Origin: Caldilineaceae bacterium
GTDB taxonomy: Bacteria; Chloroflexota; Anaerolineae; Caldilineales; Caldilineaceae
Assembly: GCA_019637685.1 (NCBI GenBank)
Contig: JAHBVF010000011.1
Coordinates: 1-64,000, forward strand
Reading direction: 5' to 3'
Length of the DNA: 64,000 nt
Numbering within the stretch: position 1 is the stretch's first letter; each line of letters starts with the position of its first letter. A program made the translations under genes and the position numbers. The notes below the pieces were generated by a model. It was not told the DNA's origin. It did no database searches and saw nothing but the letters and a program-made list of their open reading frames with translations. This document shows, piece after piece, positions 8,167 through 16,652 of this stretch.

Positions 8167-9453
8167 TCATTCAATTACCCCCGCGTCTCGCCCCGCGGCG
8201 ATGAAAACATCCAGCGCAAAGTCAATATCTTCGGGAGAATGGGCCGCTGTCACATTGGCGCGCAGCCGGGCCGCGCCTTCTTGGACAGCGGGTGGCAACA
8301 CCGGCAACACAAAGACGCCGTGATCCTGGCAATATTTTGTCATCTGCATTGCGATCTCTTCTTTGCCCACCATTATTGGTACAATTGGTGTGACTGTGAC
8401 GCCTGTGTCAAAGCCTGCTGCTTGCAGCCCACCGATAAAGTGGCGCACATTGCGGGTGAGCATTTCGTTGCGCTCGATGCCTTCATCTTCCAGCACGTGG
8501 AAAGCTTCGATAATCGCGCCCGCCACAGCGGGGGGCAGGGCCGCACTGAAGACAAAACCCCGGGCTGTGTGGCGCAGAAATGTGATCAGCTTTTTATCTC
8601 CGGCAATATAACCGCCGATGCCGGGAATCGTTTTGCTCAGGGTTCCCATCTTTACGTCAATCGAGCCAAGCATATCGAAATGTTCTTCGATACCCCGTCC
8701 ATTAGCCCCCAGCACACCCAAACTGTGGGCTTCGTCCACCATCAACCGGGCGTTATAGCGGTGGCAAATCTCAACAGCGTCGGGCAAATTGAAGATATCC
8801 CCATCCATCGAAAAGACCGCATCGGCCACCACCAGCTTGCCTGCCCCTTCGGGCGCGCGGCGCAATTGCCGTTCCAGATCGTCCATATCGTTGTGGCGAT
8901 ACCGTTTGAATTCGCCCCGAGCCAGCACACAGCCATCCACAATGCTGGCGTGGTTCCACTTGTCCGACAGCACCCAATCGCCTCGGCCCACCAATGTACT
9001 GATAGTGGCCAGATTGGTCACATAGCCAGAACTGAAGACAATCGAATCGTCCCGCCCCACAAAATTGGCGATAGTTTGTTCCATTTCGGCGTGGAGGTCC
9101 AATGTGCCGCCCAGGATGCGCACGCCGTGGGTTCCTGCGCCGTATTTATCGGCGGCAGCTTTGGCCGCGGCCACAATGCGCGGGTGATTGATCAGCCCCA
9201 AGTAGGTATAGGTGGCAAACATCAGCTTCCGTTTGCCCTCGGTGATCACCCACGGGCCGTCCAACTCCTCCACCGGCTGAAAATAATAGTAGGTGTCCTC
9301 GTCCTGAATTTTGGTTACCCGATCCCACCAGGCGTCGATTTTCCAGGAGAAGGGGTCGTGGCTGGCACCGGCTCCATTCAGCGCTGATTCTGCCAACGCT
9401 TCGGGCGGTGCTGGCGCATTCTGGGCCTGAAGCCCGGCTACGTTTTTGACCAT
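8167..9453 (-). CDS. alpha-oxoamine synthase-family PLP aminotransferase
   Basis: A 428-residue fold-type I PLP enzyme of the family containing glycine C-acetyltransferase (Kbl), BioF, 5-aminolevulinate synthase and serine palmitoyltransferase. It condenses an amino acid with an acyl-CoA with loss of CO2. Visible motifs: YLGLINHP, GAGTHGVRILGG, FSSGYVTN, the aspartate motif LMVDEAHSLGVLG, and the PLP lysine in GTLSKTIPGIGGY (about residue 272). The 50-residue N-terminal lead is longer than in Kbl. AAAAGGAA precedes ATG 9453. No biotin, haem or sphingolipid genes are nearby, so the exact reaction is open. Confidence 0.85.
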   Translation of the reverse strand: MVKNVAGLQAQNAPAPPEALAESALNGAGASHDPFSWKIDAWWDRVTKIQDEDTYYYFQPVEELDGPWVITEGKRKLMFATYTYLGLINHPRIVAAAKAAADKYGAGTHGVRILGGTLDLHAEMEQTIANFVGRDDSIVFSSGYVTNLATISTLVGRGDWVLSDKWNHASIVDGCVLARGEFKRYRHNDMDDLERQLRRAPEGAGKLVVADAVFSMDGDIFNLPDAVEICHRYNARLMVDEAHSLGVLGANGRGIEEHFDMLGSIDVKMGTLSKTIPGIGGYIAGDKKLITFLRHTARGFVFSAALPPAVAGAIIEAFHVLEDEGIERNEMLTRNVRHFIGGLQAAGFDTGVTVTPIVPIMVGKEEIAMQMTKYCQDHGVFVLPVLPPAVQEGAARLRANVTAAHSPEDIDFALDVFIAAGRDAGVIE

Positions 9454-9713
9454 GAGATGATTCCTTTTCGCAGTTATGCGAACAGCGGGTTGTACTGGTT
9501 TAACGATGGAACCTGCACAACAATGAAAAGCAAAGCCGGGTCTATTGTAGAAATATAAATAAATAATCCGACGACCCGGCGCGAACTGTGCGGAAATAAT
9601 AAGGGGAACGGGTTCCCGCGCGGTTGAAATTTACCGAATTGTAGCCTAAAGCGATTGGGTTCGCAAAGCCCTGCCGCTTGCGCAATTACGAACTTTGACA
9701 ATAATAATAAGAT

Positions 9714-10757
9714 ATGACTAGGCATATATCGAATAATCGCACCCAATTGAATCGCTTTAGTAACCTTTTGCCCAGGCAATTTTTGTGTAATGGAACCCTC
9801 CAAACCCTTCTTTCCCGCGTGCAGTCCGCCGACGATCTGCTGATCAATCAGGACGAGCAGCCGCTTCTGTTGGACGCCGGCCCGGATGCCACGGGAATGG
9901 AGCCAAAAGGTTCTGTTCGGCTGCTGGGCTACTATACCGCGCAGAAAAGCAACGGCCCCCGACGCGGGCTGGTGATGACTATCCACGGCTGGGAAGGGTG
10001 CAGCCATTCCAGCTATAATCTGGTGGTGGGCAGCGCACTGGTGCGGGCTGGCTACGATGTGCTGCGGCTGAATCTCCGGGATCACGGCCCCAGCCACGGG
10101 CTGAACAGGGGCCTCTTTTATGTAACGCTACTGGATGAAGTGGCCGCGGCGACCCGTCAGGTGGCGGCTCTGGCCGGCGACGTTCCCTTCTTCCTGCTGG
10201 GCGCGTCTCTGGGCGGCAACTTTGTCCTGCGCCTGGCCCTGCGCCACGCCACCGACCCTATCCCTGGATTGGCCGGTCTTCTCGCTGTCAATCCTGTGGT
10301 GGACCCCAGCCGTTCCAGCGATCTGCTGGACAGCCACGCCTGGATTCGCTACTATTTTCGTCGTCGTTGGCTGGCTTCTCTGCGCACCAAACAGCGGATG
10401 TTCCCCGAAAACTACGACTTTTCTCCAGTGGAGAAGATTCCCACCATCCGCGGGATCACCGAATGGATGCTGGCACACTACAGCCCCTATGCGGATGTGG
10501 AGAGCTACTTCGCCGACTACGCGGTTCCCCCGGCCCGGCTCAACGATCTGACCGTTCCACTCACAATTGTCACCGCGGCCGACGATCCCATCATTCCCGC
10601 CGACGATTTTGCCAACCTGCCCTCCCACCCCCTGCTGACCGCCCACGTCCTGCCCACGGGTGGGCATGTGGGCTACACAGACCTCTTCCCCCTGCGTCAC
10701 TTCCTCGCGCCCATCGCGTTGGATATTCTGCAAGAGTTTCAGAGCCGGAACGCGTAG
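9714..10757 (+). CDS. alpha/beta hydrolase, YheT-like
   Basis: A 347-residue serine hydrolase. The oxyanion/HG region is MTIHGWEGCSHS, the nucleophile elbow is GASLGGN, the acid is in ADDPIIPAD, and the histidine is in GGHVGYTD. The order and the long N-terminal segment fit the YheT/ABHD1-3-like branch, whose physiological esters are mostly unknown. It starts the plus-strand group after a 260-base divergent gap from the oxoamine synthase. No strong Shine-Dalgarno is seen. Confidence 0.8.
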   Translation: MTRHISNNRTQLNRFSNLLPRQFLCNGTLQTLLSRVQSADDLLINQDEQPLLLDAGPDATGMEPKGSVRLLGYYTAQKSNGPRRGLVMTIHGWEGCSHSSYNLVVGSALVRAGYDVLRLNLRDHGPSHGLNRGLFYVTLLDEVAAATRQVAALAGDVPFFLLGASLGGNFVLRLALRHATDPIPGLAGLLAVNPVVDPSRSSDLLDSHAWIRYYFRRRWLASLRTKQRMFPENYDFSPVEKIPTIRGITEWMLAHYSPYADVESYFADYAVPPARLNDLTVPLTIVTAADDPIIPADDFANLPSHPLLTAHVLPTGGHVGYTDLFPLRHFLAPIALDILQEFQSRNA

Positions 10758-10893
10758 GCTGGGGCAGGGATGCAGTTCTTCCCCATTCCCCGCCGGCGTC
10801 TATGCCTGTTGCGGCCCCAATCGGCAAGGAGATGCGTCCACAGATTGCCCCGATGAGCACAGATCGTTCTTTGTGCATCCATCCCATCCGCGG

Positions 10894-10915
10894 TTATCAG
10901 CGTTCATCAGTGGCT
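10894..10915 (+). repeat. dispersed intergenic repeat, copy 1
   Basis: Contains CAGCGTTCATCAGTGG within a 22-base string that recurs exactly at 29822-29843 on the minus strand and with one difference at 62351-62372. It lies in the 230-base gap before the rfbD gene. Confidence 0.6.
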
Positions 10916-10987
10916 GATTTTAGGTATGTGCTGGATATTTCGGGCCGCTTTTCCTGAATCCTTTTCCCCTGTGATAGACTGAACCCT

Positions 10988-11821
10988 ATGCATCTATTAA
11001 TTACCGGTAGCCGCGGCCAGTTGGGCCAGACGCTGCATACCCATTTCAGCCCAGCCCATCGGGTGACTCTGTGGAGCCGCCCGGAACACGACATTGCGGA
11101 CCCGGCTTCTGCCGACGCACTGGCCGCGCTGGCCCCGGATGTGGTGATCAATGCCGCGGCCTGGACAGATGTGGACAAGGCAGAATCAGCGCCCGACGCG
11201 GCCTTTGCCGCCAACGCGCTGGGTCCGAAATATCTGGCCGAGGGCTGTGCCCGTTGTGGCGCGGCGCTGGTGCAGATCAGCTCCAACGAAGTCTTTGCCG
11301 GTGTGCCAGGCCACTTCTATCGGGAATACGACGAACTCGGCCCGGTGACGGTCTATGCCCGCAGCAAAGCCGCGGGGGAGCGGGCCGCACGCCAGGTGTT
11401 GGACCGGCTCTACATTGTGCGGGTGGCCTGGCTCTACGGGCCGGGCAGCAGCAATTTCCCCAGCAAAATTGTGGCCGCCGCGGACAAATACGGCAGCCTG
11501 CGGGTGGTGGCGGACGAATACGGCAATCCCACCTACGCGCCGGATGTGGCTGCTGGGCTGGAACAGTTGATCGCAAGCGGACGTTACGGCATCTACCATC
11601 TGATCAACGAAGGGTGTACCAGCCGCTACGAGTGGGCCGCCCAACTTCTGCGCCTGCGCGGGCGGGGAGACGTTCCCCTGACACCCATCCCCGCCAGCGA
11701 GTGGCCGCGACCGGCTGAACCGCCCGCCCACGCGGTGCTGGTGAATCAGGCCGCGGCCGCGTTGGGCATTCGTCTGCGTCCCTGGCAAGAGGCGTTGGAA
11801 GAATACATTTGCAATGGCTGA
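10988..11821 (+). CDS. rfbD: dTDP-4-dehydrorhamnose reductase
   Basis: Last step of dTDP-L-rhamnose synthesis: NAD(P)H reduction of dTDP-4-keto-L-rhamnose. The 277-residue protein has the family's N-terminal nucleotide motif MHLLITGSRGQLGQTL, VVINAAAWTDVDKAE, QISSNEVFAG (usually STDYVFDG), the short-chain dehydrogenase YARSK pair, and RVAWLYG. The downstream glycosyltransferase starts 85 bases later and may use the product. No rfbA, rfbB or rfbC genes are in the window. Confidence 0.9.
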   Translation: MHLLITGSRGQLGQTLHTHFSPAHRVTLWSRPEHDIADPASADALAALAPDVVINAAAWTDVDKAESAPDAAFAANALGPKYLAEGCARCGAALVQISSNEVFAGVPGHFYREYDELGPVTVYARSKAAGERAARQVLDRLYIVRVAWLYGPGSSNFPSKIVAAADKYGSLRVVADEYGNPTYAPDVAAGLEQLIASGRYGIYHLINEGCTSRYEWAAQLLRLRGRGDVPLTPIPASEWPRPAEPPAHAVLVNQAAAALGIRLRPWQEALEEYICNG

Positions 11822-11825
11822 ATTT

Positions 11826-11884
11826 TTGGTATTGGGTAGGGGTTTTGCCGAAAAGGCTGGCCCGGCAGAATGCCCAATACCCAA
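11826..11884 (+). repeat. imperfect inverted repeat after rfbD
   Basis: TTGGTATTGGG just after the rfbD stop is mirrored by CCCAATACCCAA near 11872-11884. It may form a hairpin ahead of the glycosyltransferase gene. Similar TATTGGGT strings stand upstream of the Uup and Tex starts. Confidence 0.4.
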
Positions 11885-11906
11885 TAATCAAATATCCGAG
11901 GCAGAA

Positions 11907-13085
11907 ATGGCAGACAAAAATACAAACGGCAGAACCCCTCGCAAACCGGGCAAACCTGTGGAAATTCCTCCCAACACCAGCCGGTCCAACGCGGTGACAA
12001 CCGACGAAACCTACGGCGCGCTGCGGGACGACAACCGGGTGGTCATGCGTCACAGCATCGCGCTCAATCTGGACTCATTTATTCCGGCCACAGAAGCCTT
12101 TGCCCCCCGGCCTGTGCGGGACTATCCCGCGTTGCGTCCGGCCACGTCCCCTTTCTTTTCGGTGGTAATCCCAAATTTCAATGGGCAGCGCCATCTGGCC
12201 GGACTGTTCGCCGCCCTGGACAAACAGACTTTCACTGATTTCGAAGTGCTCTTTGCCGATGACGCCAGCAGCGATGGCTCTGTGGACTTTGTGGAAGCGA
12301 ACTTTCCCACCACCCGTGTCCTGACCAATCGCCACAATCTGGGCTTTGTCGCCAATATCAACGCGGCCTGCGACGCGGCCCTGGGCCGGGTGATCGTCCT
12401 GCTCAACAACGACACCGAACCGGAGAGTGACTGGCTGGCCGAACTGGCGCAAGTCATCTGCCAGCACCCGGACGCCGCGATCGTCGCCAGCAAACTGCTG
12501 CTCTACGACCAGCGCACCAAAATCCACACCACCGGCGATCTGCTGGGGCGGGACGGCATTCCCCGCAACCGGGGCGTGTGGGAGGAGGACCGGGGGCAGT
12601 TCGATAGCCAGACCGAAATCTTCGGCGGCTGCGGCGGCGCGATGGCTGTACGCAAGGATGTGTGGCAGGCACTGGGCGGCTTTGACGACGACTTCTGGAT
12701 GTATCTGGAGGATGTGGACTTTGCCTTCCGCGCCCAATTGGCCGGCTGGAAGGCAGTCTTTGCCCCGACTGCCCGCGTCTATCACAAGCTGAGCAGCAGC
12801 GGCGGCGACGACTTGAGCAGCTTCTACGTGGGACGTAACACCCTCTGGACGATTGCCAAGAATATGCCCACCAGCCTGCTCTTGCGCCACCTGCCCGCCA
12901 TTGTGAAAGCACAGGCAGAAATCGCCATTGATGCCCTGCGCCACGGGCAGGGAAGCGCAGCCCGCGCTCGCTTGCGGGGACAATTGGCCGGACTGGCGGG
13001 TTTGCCCGCACAGTTGCGTAAACGGCGTACAATTCAGCGTCAGCGGATGCTGGAAGATGCCGAGTTGGAGCGGCGGTTGGCGTAA
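11907..13085 (+). CDS. family 2 glycosyltransferase (rhamnosyltransferase-like)
   Basis: A 392-residue GT-A enzyme. After a variable basic N-terminus, the GT2 core runs from about residue 85: FSVVIPNFNGQRHL, LFADDASSDGS, a VIVLLNNDTEPESDWL metal/nucleotide motif, and the acceptor-side YLEDVDFAFRAQLAGW (ED pair as catalytic base). It resembles rhamnosyltransferases that extend surface polysaccharide, which fits its position after rfbD. ATG 11907 (GAGG just upstream) is preferred over the open extension to 11814, which overlaps rfbD and runs through the inverted repeat. Confidence 0.85.
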   Translation: MADKNTNGRTPRKPGKPVEIPPNTSRSNAVTTDETYGALRDDNRVVMRHSIALNLDSFIPATEAFAPRPVRDYPALRPATSPFFSVVIPNFNGQRHLAGLFAALDKQTFTDFEVLFADDASSDGSVDFVEANFPTTRVLTNRHNLGFVANINAACDAALGRVIVLLNNDTEPESDWLAELAQVICQHPDAAIVASKLLLYDQRTKIHTTGDLLGRDGIPRNRGVWEEDRGQFDSQTEIFGGCGGAMAVRKDVWQALGGFDDDFWMYLEDVDFAFRAQLAGWKAVFAPTARVYHKLSSSGGDDLSSFYVGRNTLWTIAKNMPTSLLLRHLPAIVKAQAEIAIDALRHGQGSAARARLRGQLAGLAGLPAQLRKRRTIQRQRMLEDAELERRLA

Positions 13086-13148
13086 TAGGATCGCAATTTC
13101 TTCTCCCTAAAATGTAAAACTTCTCATTAGTTTTGGAGCGATTTTCAG

Positions 13149-14039
13149 ATGGCATTAGCGAAGGATTTGTTCGATGAAGGCGATCGATGGACTGACGAGC
13201 GGGCGCGTCAAGCACTACCTATTTTACTTCAGCGGGCCAATGCTGGTCGCATACTCACCTATGGAGAACTGGATCGAGAGATTGCGTCGAACCATAGTAT
13301 TGAAGTAATGCCGCGGGTGGATGGTTACGGTGGTGTGCTTGAAAAGGTGGGCCACATTCTATATCAATTGGCAATTGACTTGGATGCATCCATCCCTCCG
13401 GCCAATATTTTGGTTGTGAATGCCCAGACACGACTGCCTGGAAGTGGGTTTGATCCCTTTTTGCGCCGCTTTGTGAATGAGCAATTACATGAGAAATTGA
13501 CGACAAACAATCAGAATGCAATGCTCCAGCGGGCAACCGAGGCAGTTTTCAATTACACTGGATGGAGCGAGGTTGCCGAACAATTGGGCTTTGATATCGC
13601 TGAACATTTCCTGGAGAGCGCAGCCATCGACCTGCCTTCTCCACCGAGAATGGGAGGCGGGGAAAGTGAGGCCCATAAAAAATTAAAAAACTACGTTGCT
13701 CAGAATCCCGATTTGCTCCTCCGTTTTGGTAAGTTTGAACAAGGATCCACAGAATCTGTTCTGGATTCTGGTGACAAGATAGATATACTCTTTCAGGCCC
13801 AGGACCAAACGCTGGCAGTAGAAGTGAAGACCGCTACTGCTACACTGGGCGAGTTGACCCGCGGCATCTTCCAGTGTGTAAAATATCGAGCCGTGTTACG
13901 AGCTATGCACGACGTAAAAAGCGAACTGTCAAAAGTTGAGGTGGTTTTGGTTACACCCCAATTAATGAGTGCCAAACACAAGGCAGCAGCAGATCGATTG
14001 GGTGTTGCAATCTTAAGAGTACAAGAACCCGCGCAATAG
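13149..14039 (+). CDS. PD-(D/E)XK-like nuclease-domain protein coupled to HerA-like ATPase
   Basis: A 296-residue protein without a clear family. The N-terminal part (about 15-110) contains RILTYGELDREI, a winged-helix-like piece, and PPANILVVNAQTRLPGSGF. The C-terminal third has a restriction-nuclease-like core: KIDILF (Asp about 210), nine residues, then AVEVKT (Glu about 224, Lys about 226), followed by ELTRGIFQCVKY, matching PD-(D/E)XK enzymes of the Mrr/NucS kind. Codon choice looks more AT-rich than its neighbours, suggesting transfer. GGAG precedes the ATG. The stop is 9 bases from the HerA-like ATPase, so the two are almost certainly one operon. Nuclease activity is inferred. Confidence 0.6.
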   Translation: MALAKDLFDEGDRWTDERARQALPILLQRANAGRILTYGELDREIASNHSIEVMPRVDGYGGVLEKVGHILYQLAIDLDASIPPANILVVNAQTRLPGSGFDPFLRRFVNEQLHEKLTTNNQNAMLQRATEAVFNYTGWSEVAEQLGFDIAEHFLESAAIDLPSPPRMGGGESEAHKKLKNYVAQNPDLLLRFGKFEQGSTESVLDSGDKIDILFQAQDQTLAVEVKTATATLGELTRGIFQCVKYRAVLRAMHDVKSELSKVEVVLVTPQLMSAKHKAAADRLGVAILRVQEPAQ

Positions 14040-14048
14040 GAGTCTCCT

Positions 14049-16652
14049 ATGCAAGCCCCACCCGAACGCCTGGGCGCCTTCTATCTCGGTGCAGAAATCG
14101 ACCCCACCACCGGCGAGCAGACGAACACGCCCATCAACTACGACGCCCGGGACCTGACCACCCACGCTGTCTGTGTGGGAATGACGGGCAGCGGCAAGAC
14201 GGGTCTCTGCATCGGTCTGCTGGAAGAGGCGGCCATCGACAAAGTGCCCGCACTGATTGTCGACCCCAAAGGCGATCTGACCAATCTGCTCCTCCAGTTC
14301 CCCGACCTGCTGCCCGATGATTTCCGTCCCTGGATCAACGCGGACGACGCCCGGCGCAAGGGCCAGACCGTCGAGGAATATGCCGAAGCCACCGCAGACC
14401 TGTGGCGCAAGGGTCTGGCCGACTGGGGGCAGGACGGCTCGCGCATTCAGATGCTCAAGGATTCAGTGGATTATACCGTCTATACCCCCGGCTCAGACGC
14501 AGGAATCCCCGTCAGCATTCTGGGCAGCCTGGCCGCGCCCACGCTCAGCTTCGACACCCACGCCGAAACCCTGCGCGACCGCATCTCTGGCACCACCTCT
14601 GCGCTGCTGGGGCTGGTGGGCATCGACGCGGATCCGATTCTGAGCCGGGAAGCGATTCTGCTCTCCAACATTTTTGAGCATTTCTGGCGGAAAGGCGAAG
14701 ACCTGGACCTGGCCAAACTGATCCTTTCTATCCAAACGCCGCCTGTGCGCCAGGTGGGGGTCTTTGATGTGGACACTTTCTTTCCGCAAAAGGATCGTTT
14801 TGGCCTGGCAATGGCCTTCAACAATCTCATGGCCGCGCCCACCTTCCAAGCCTGGCTGGAAGGCGATCCCCTGGATATCGACCGCCTCTTTTTTACCGCG
14901 GAGGGCAAGCCCCGCCACAGTATCTTTTACATCGCCCATCTCAGCGACAGCGAGCGAATGTTCTTCGTCACCCTGCTGCTGGAGGCGCTGGTGACGTGGA
15001 TGCGCGGGCAGACGGGCACCACCAGTCTGCGCGCCTTGCTCTACTTTGACGAAATCTTTGGCTTCTTCCCGCCGGTGCAGGAGCCGCCCTCCAAAAAGCC
15101 GATGTTGACACTGCTCAAACAGGCCAGAGCCTTCGGGCTGGGCGCTGTGCTGGTGACGCAGAATCCGGTGGACATCGACTACAAAGGGCTGACGAATGCG
15201 GGGACCTGGTTTATCGGCAAACTCCAGGCTGAACGGGACAAAGACCGGGTGTTGCAGGGGTTGAAGGGTGCGATTGCCGAGGCGGGTCGCTCCGTCGATG
15301 CGGTGGACTACGACGCTCTCATCACTGCCCTGAGCAGTCGGGTCTTTTTGATGAACAATGTCCACGAAGATGGACCGGTGCTTTTTCACACGCGCTGGGT
15401 GATGAGCTATCTGCGCGGCCCGTTGACCCGTCCTCAGGTGCGGGAATTGATGGCTCCGAAGAAGGCGGCGTTGGCTGCCCAGGCCGCCAGCCACGTGGAA
15501 TCAGCCCCGACGCCCCCGGTGCGCCAGACGGCCCAGGAAGCCGTGCCCGCTGTCACTGCATCCACTTCTGCCCCGGCGCAACCCGCCGAACCCAACGCGC
15601 CTAAAGGTTTTTCGCCTATTCAGGCCACTCTGGACCCATCCGTGGCCCAGGCGTATCTGCCTGTGGATATGAGCCGCTCCCGCGCGGTCAAAGTGGTGGC
15701 CGACGACGCGGGCCGGGCCATCGATGTGAAAGCCGTGCAGATGATCTACGAACCGGCTGTGTTGGGCGCGGCCACTGTGCGCTTTTTGGATCGGGCCAAA
15801 CGCATCGACGAAAAGCAGGATTTTATGCTGCTTTCGCCGATTGCCAACAATACACTGACAAATATCGACTGGGAGCGGGCGGATGCCCTGCCTCTGGCAC
15901 TTTCCGCGCTGGAGCGGAGCGTTGCCCACACCGAAGCCAGCGAAGGCCCCTTCTTTGCGCCTGTGCCCGAAGAGATCAATACGGAACGGGAACTGCGGGC
16001 CATTGCCAGCGATCTTTCCGATTGGCTCTATTACAACAAGCGGTTGACGATTACTACCCACGCCACCCTGAAAATTCATCAGGCGCCGGGCGAGAGCGAT
16101 CGGGCCTTTCGCATCCGCCTGCAGGACGCGGCCCGGCAGCAGCGGGATGCCGAAGTGGACAAGCTGAAAAGCAAATATCGCACCCAATTGGACCGGCTGG
16201 AAGATCGTTTGGATAAGTATAAAAAGGACTTGGCCCAGGACGAGGCCGCCTATGGCGCGCGCAAGCAGCAGGAATGGGTGAGCCTGGGCGAGACAGTGCT
16301 GAATGTCTTTCTGGGGCGACGCAGCAGCCGCGTCCTTAGCACCGCGGCCAGCAAACGGAGTATGACATCCAAAGCCAAAAGCGAGATCGAGCGTACTCAG
16401 GAAGAGATTGCGGACCTGCAAAAAGAGATCGAATCCTTGGAGAAGGAATTGGAAGCGGCTGCCGACGAAATTACCCGCAAATGGGCCGAACTGCTGGACG
16501 ATCTGAGCACCGACGAGGTGAAACCCCGGCGCGCGGATGTGGACGTCGAATTTGTGGCTGTGGGCTGGATGCCTTCCTGGCTGGTCACCTATCACGACGG
16601 CATTGCCAACCGCCGCGCGGCTGTGCCCGCCTATGCCCTGCCCAATGAATAG
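14049..16652 (+). CDS. HerA-like P-loop ATPase with C-terminal coiled coil
   Basis: An 867-residue FtsK/HerA-class motor ATPase. Walker A is GMTGSGKT (44-51), followed by the HerA-typical ALIVDPKGDLTNLLL; Walker B is LLYFDEIFGFFPP (about 330-342), and a sensor-like AVLVTQNPVDIDYKGL follows. Residues about 475-520 are a Pro/Ala linker. The C-terminal third has a long charged coiled coil (about 690-810). HerA proteins pump DNA and typically act with a nuclease, which fits the PD-(D/E)XK-like gene 9 bases upstream. AGGAG precedes the start. Its end overlaps the start of the next lipoprotein gene by 8 bases. Confidence 0.85.
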   Translation: MQAPPERLGAFYLGAEIDPTTGEQTNTPINYDARDLTTHAVCVGMTGSGKTGLCIGLLEEAAIDKVPALIVDPKGDLTNLLLQFPDLLPDDFRPWINADDARRKGQTVEEYAEATADLWRKGLADWGQDGSRIQMLKDSVDYTVYTPGSDAGIPVSILGSLAAPTLSFDTHAETLRDRISGTTSALLGLVGIDADPILSREAILLSNIFEHFWRKGEDLDLAKLILSIQTPPVRQVGVFDVDTFFPQKDRFGLAMAFNNLMAAPTFQAWLEGDPLDIDRLFFTAEGKPRHSIFYIAHLSDSERMFFVTLLLEALVTWMRGQTGTTSLRALLYFDEIFGFFPPVQEPPSKKPMLTLLKQARAFGLGAVLVTQNPVDIDYKGLTNAGTWFIGKLQAERDKDRVLQGLKGAIAEAGRSVDAVDYDALITALSSRVFLMNNVHEDGPVLFHTRWVMSYLRGPLTRPQVRELMAPKKAALAAQAASHVESAPTPPVRQTAQEAVPAVTASTSAPAQPAEPNAPKGFSPIQATLDPSVAQAYLPVDMSRSRAVKVVADDAGRAIDVKAVQMIYEPAVLGAATVRFLDRAKRIDEKQDFMLLSPIANNTLTNIDWERADALPLALSALERSVAHTEASEGPFFAPVPEEINTERELRAIASDLSDWLYYNKRLTITTHATLKIHQAPGESDRAFRIRLQDAARQQRDAEVDKLKSKYRTQLDRLEDRLDKYKKDLAQDEAAYGARKQQEWVSLGETVLNVFLGRRSSRVLSTAASKRSMTSKAKSEIERTQEEIADLQKEIESLEKELEAAADEITRKWAELLDDLSTDEVKPRRADVDVEFVAVGWMPSWLVTYHDGIANRRAAVPAYALPNE

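Noticed and set aside
9647..9759. Inverted repeat TAAAGCGATTGGGT / ACCCAATTGAATCGCTTTA as an operator
   Set aside because: The arms are 80 bases apart, differ by a 5-base insertion, and one lies inside the hydrolase coding sequence, so chance is a fair explanation.
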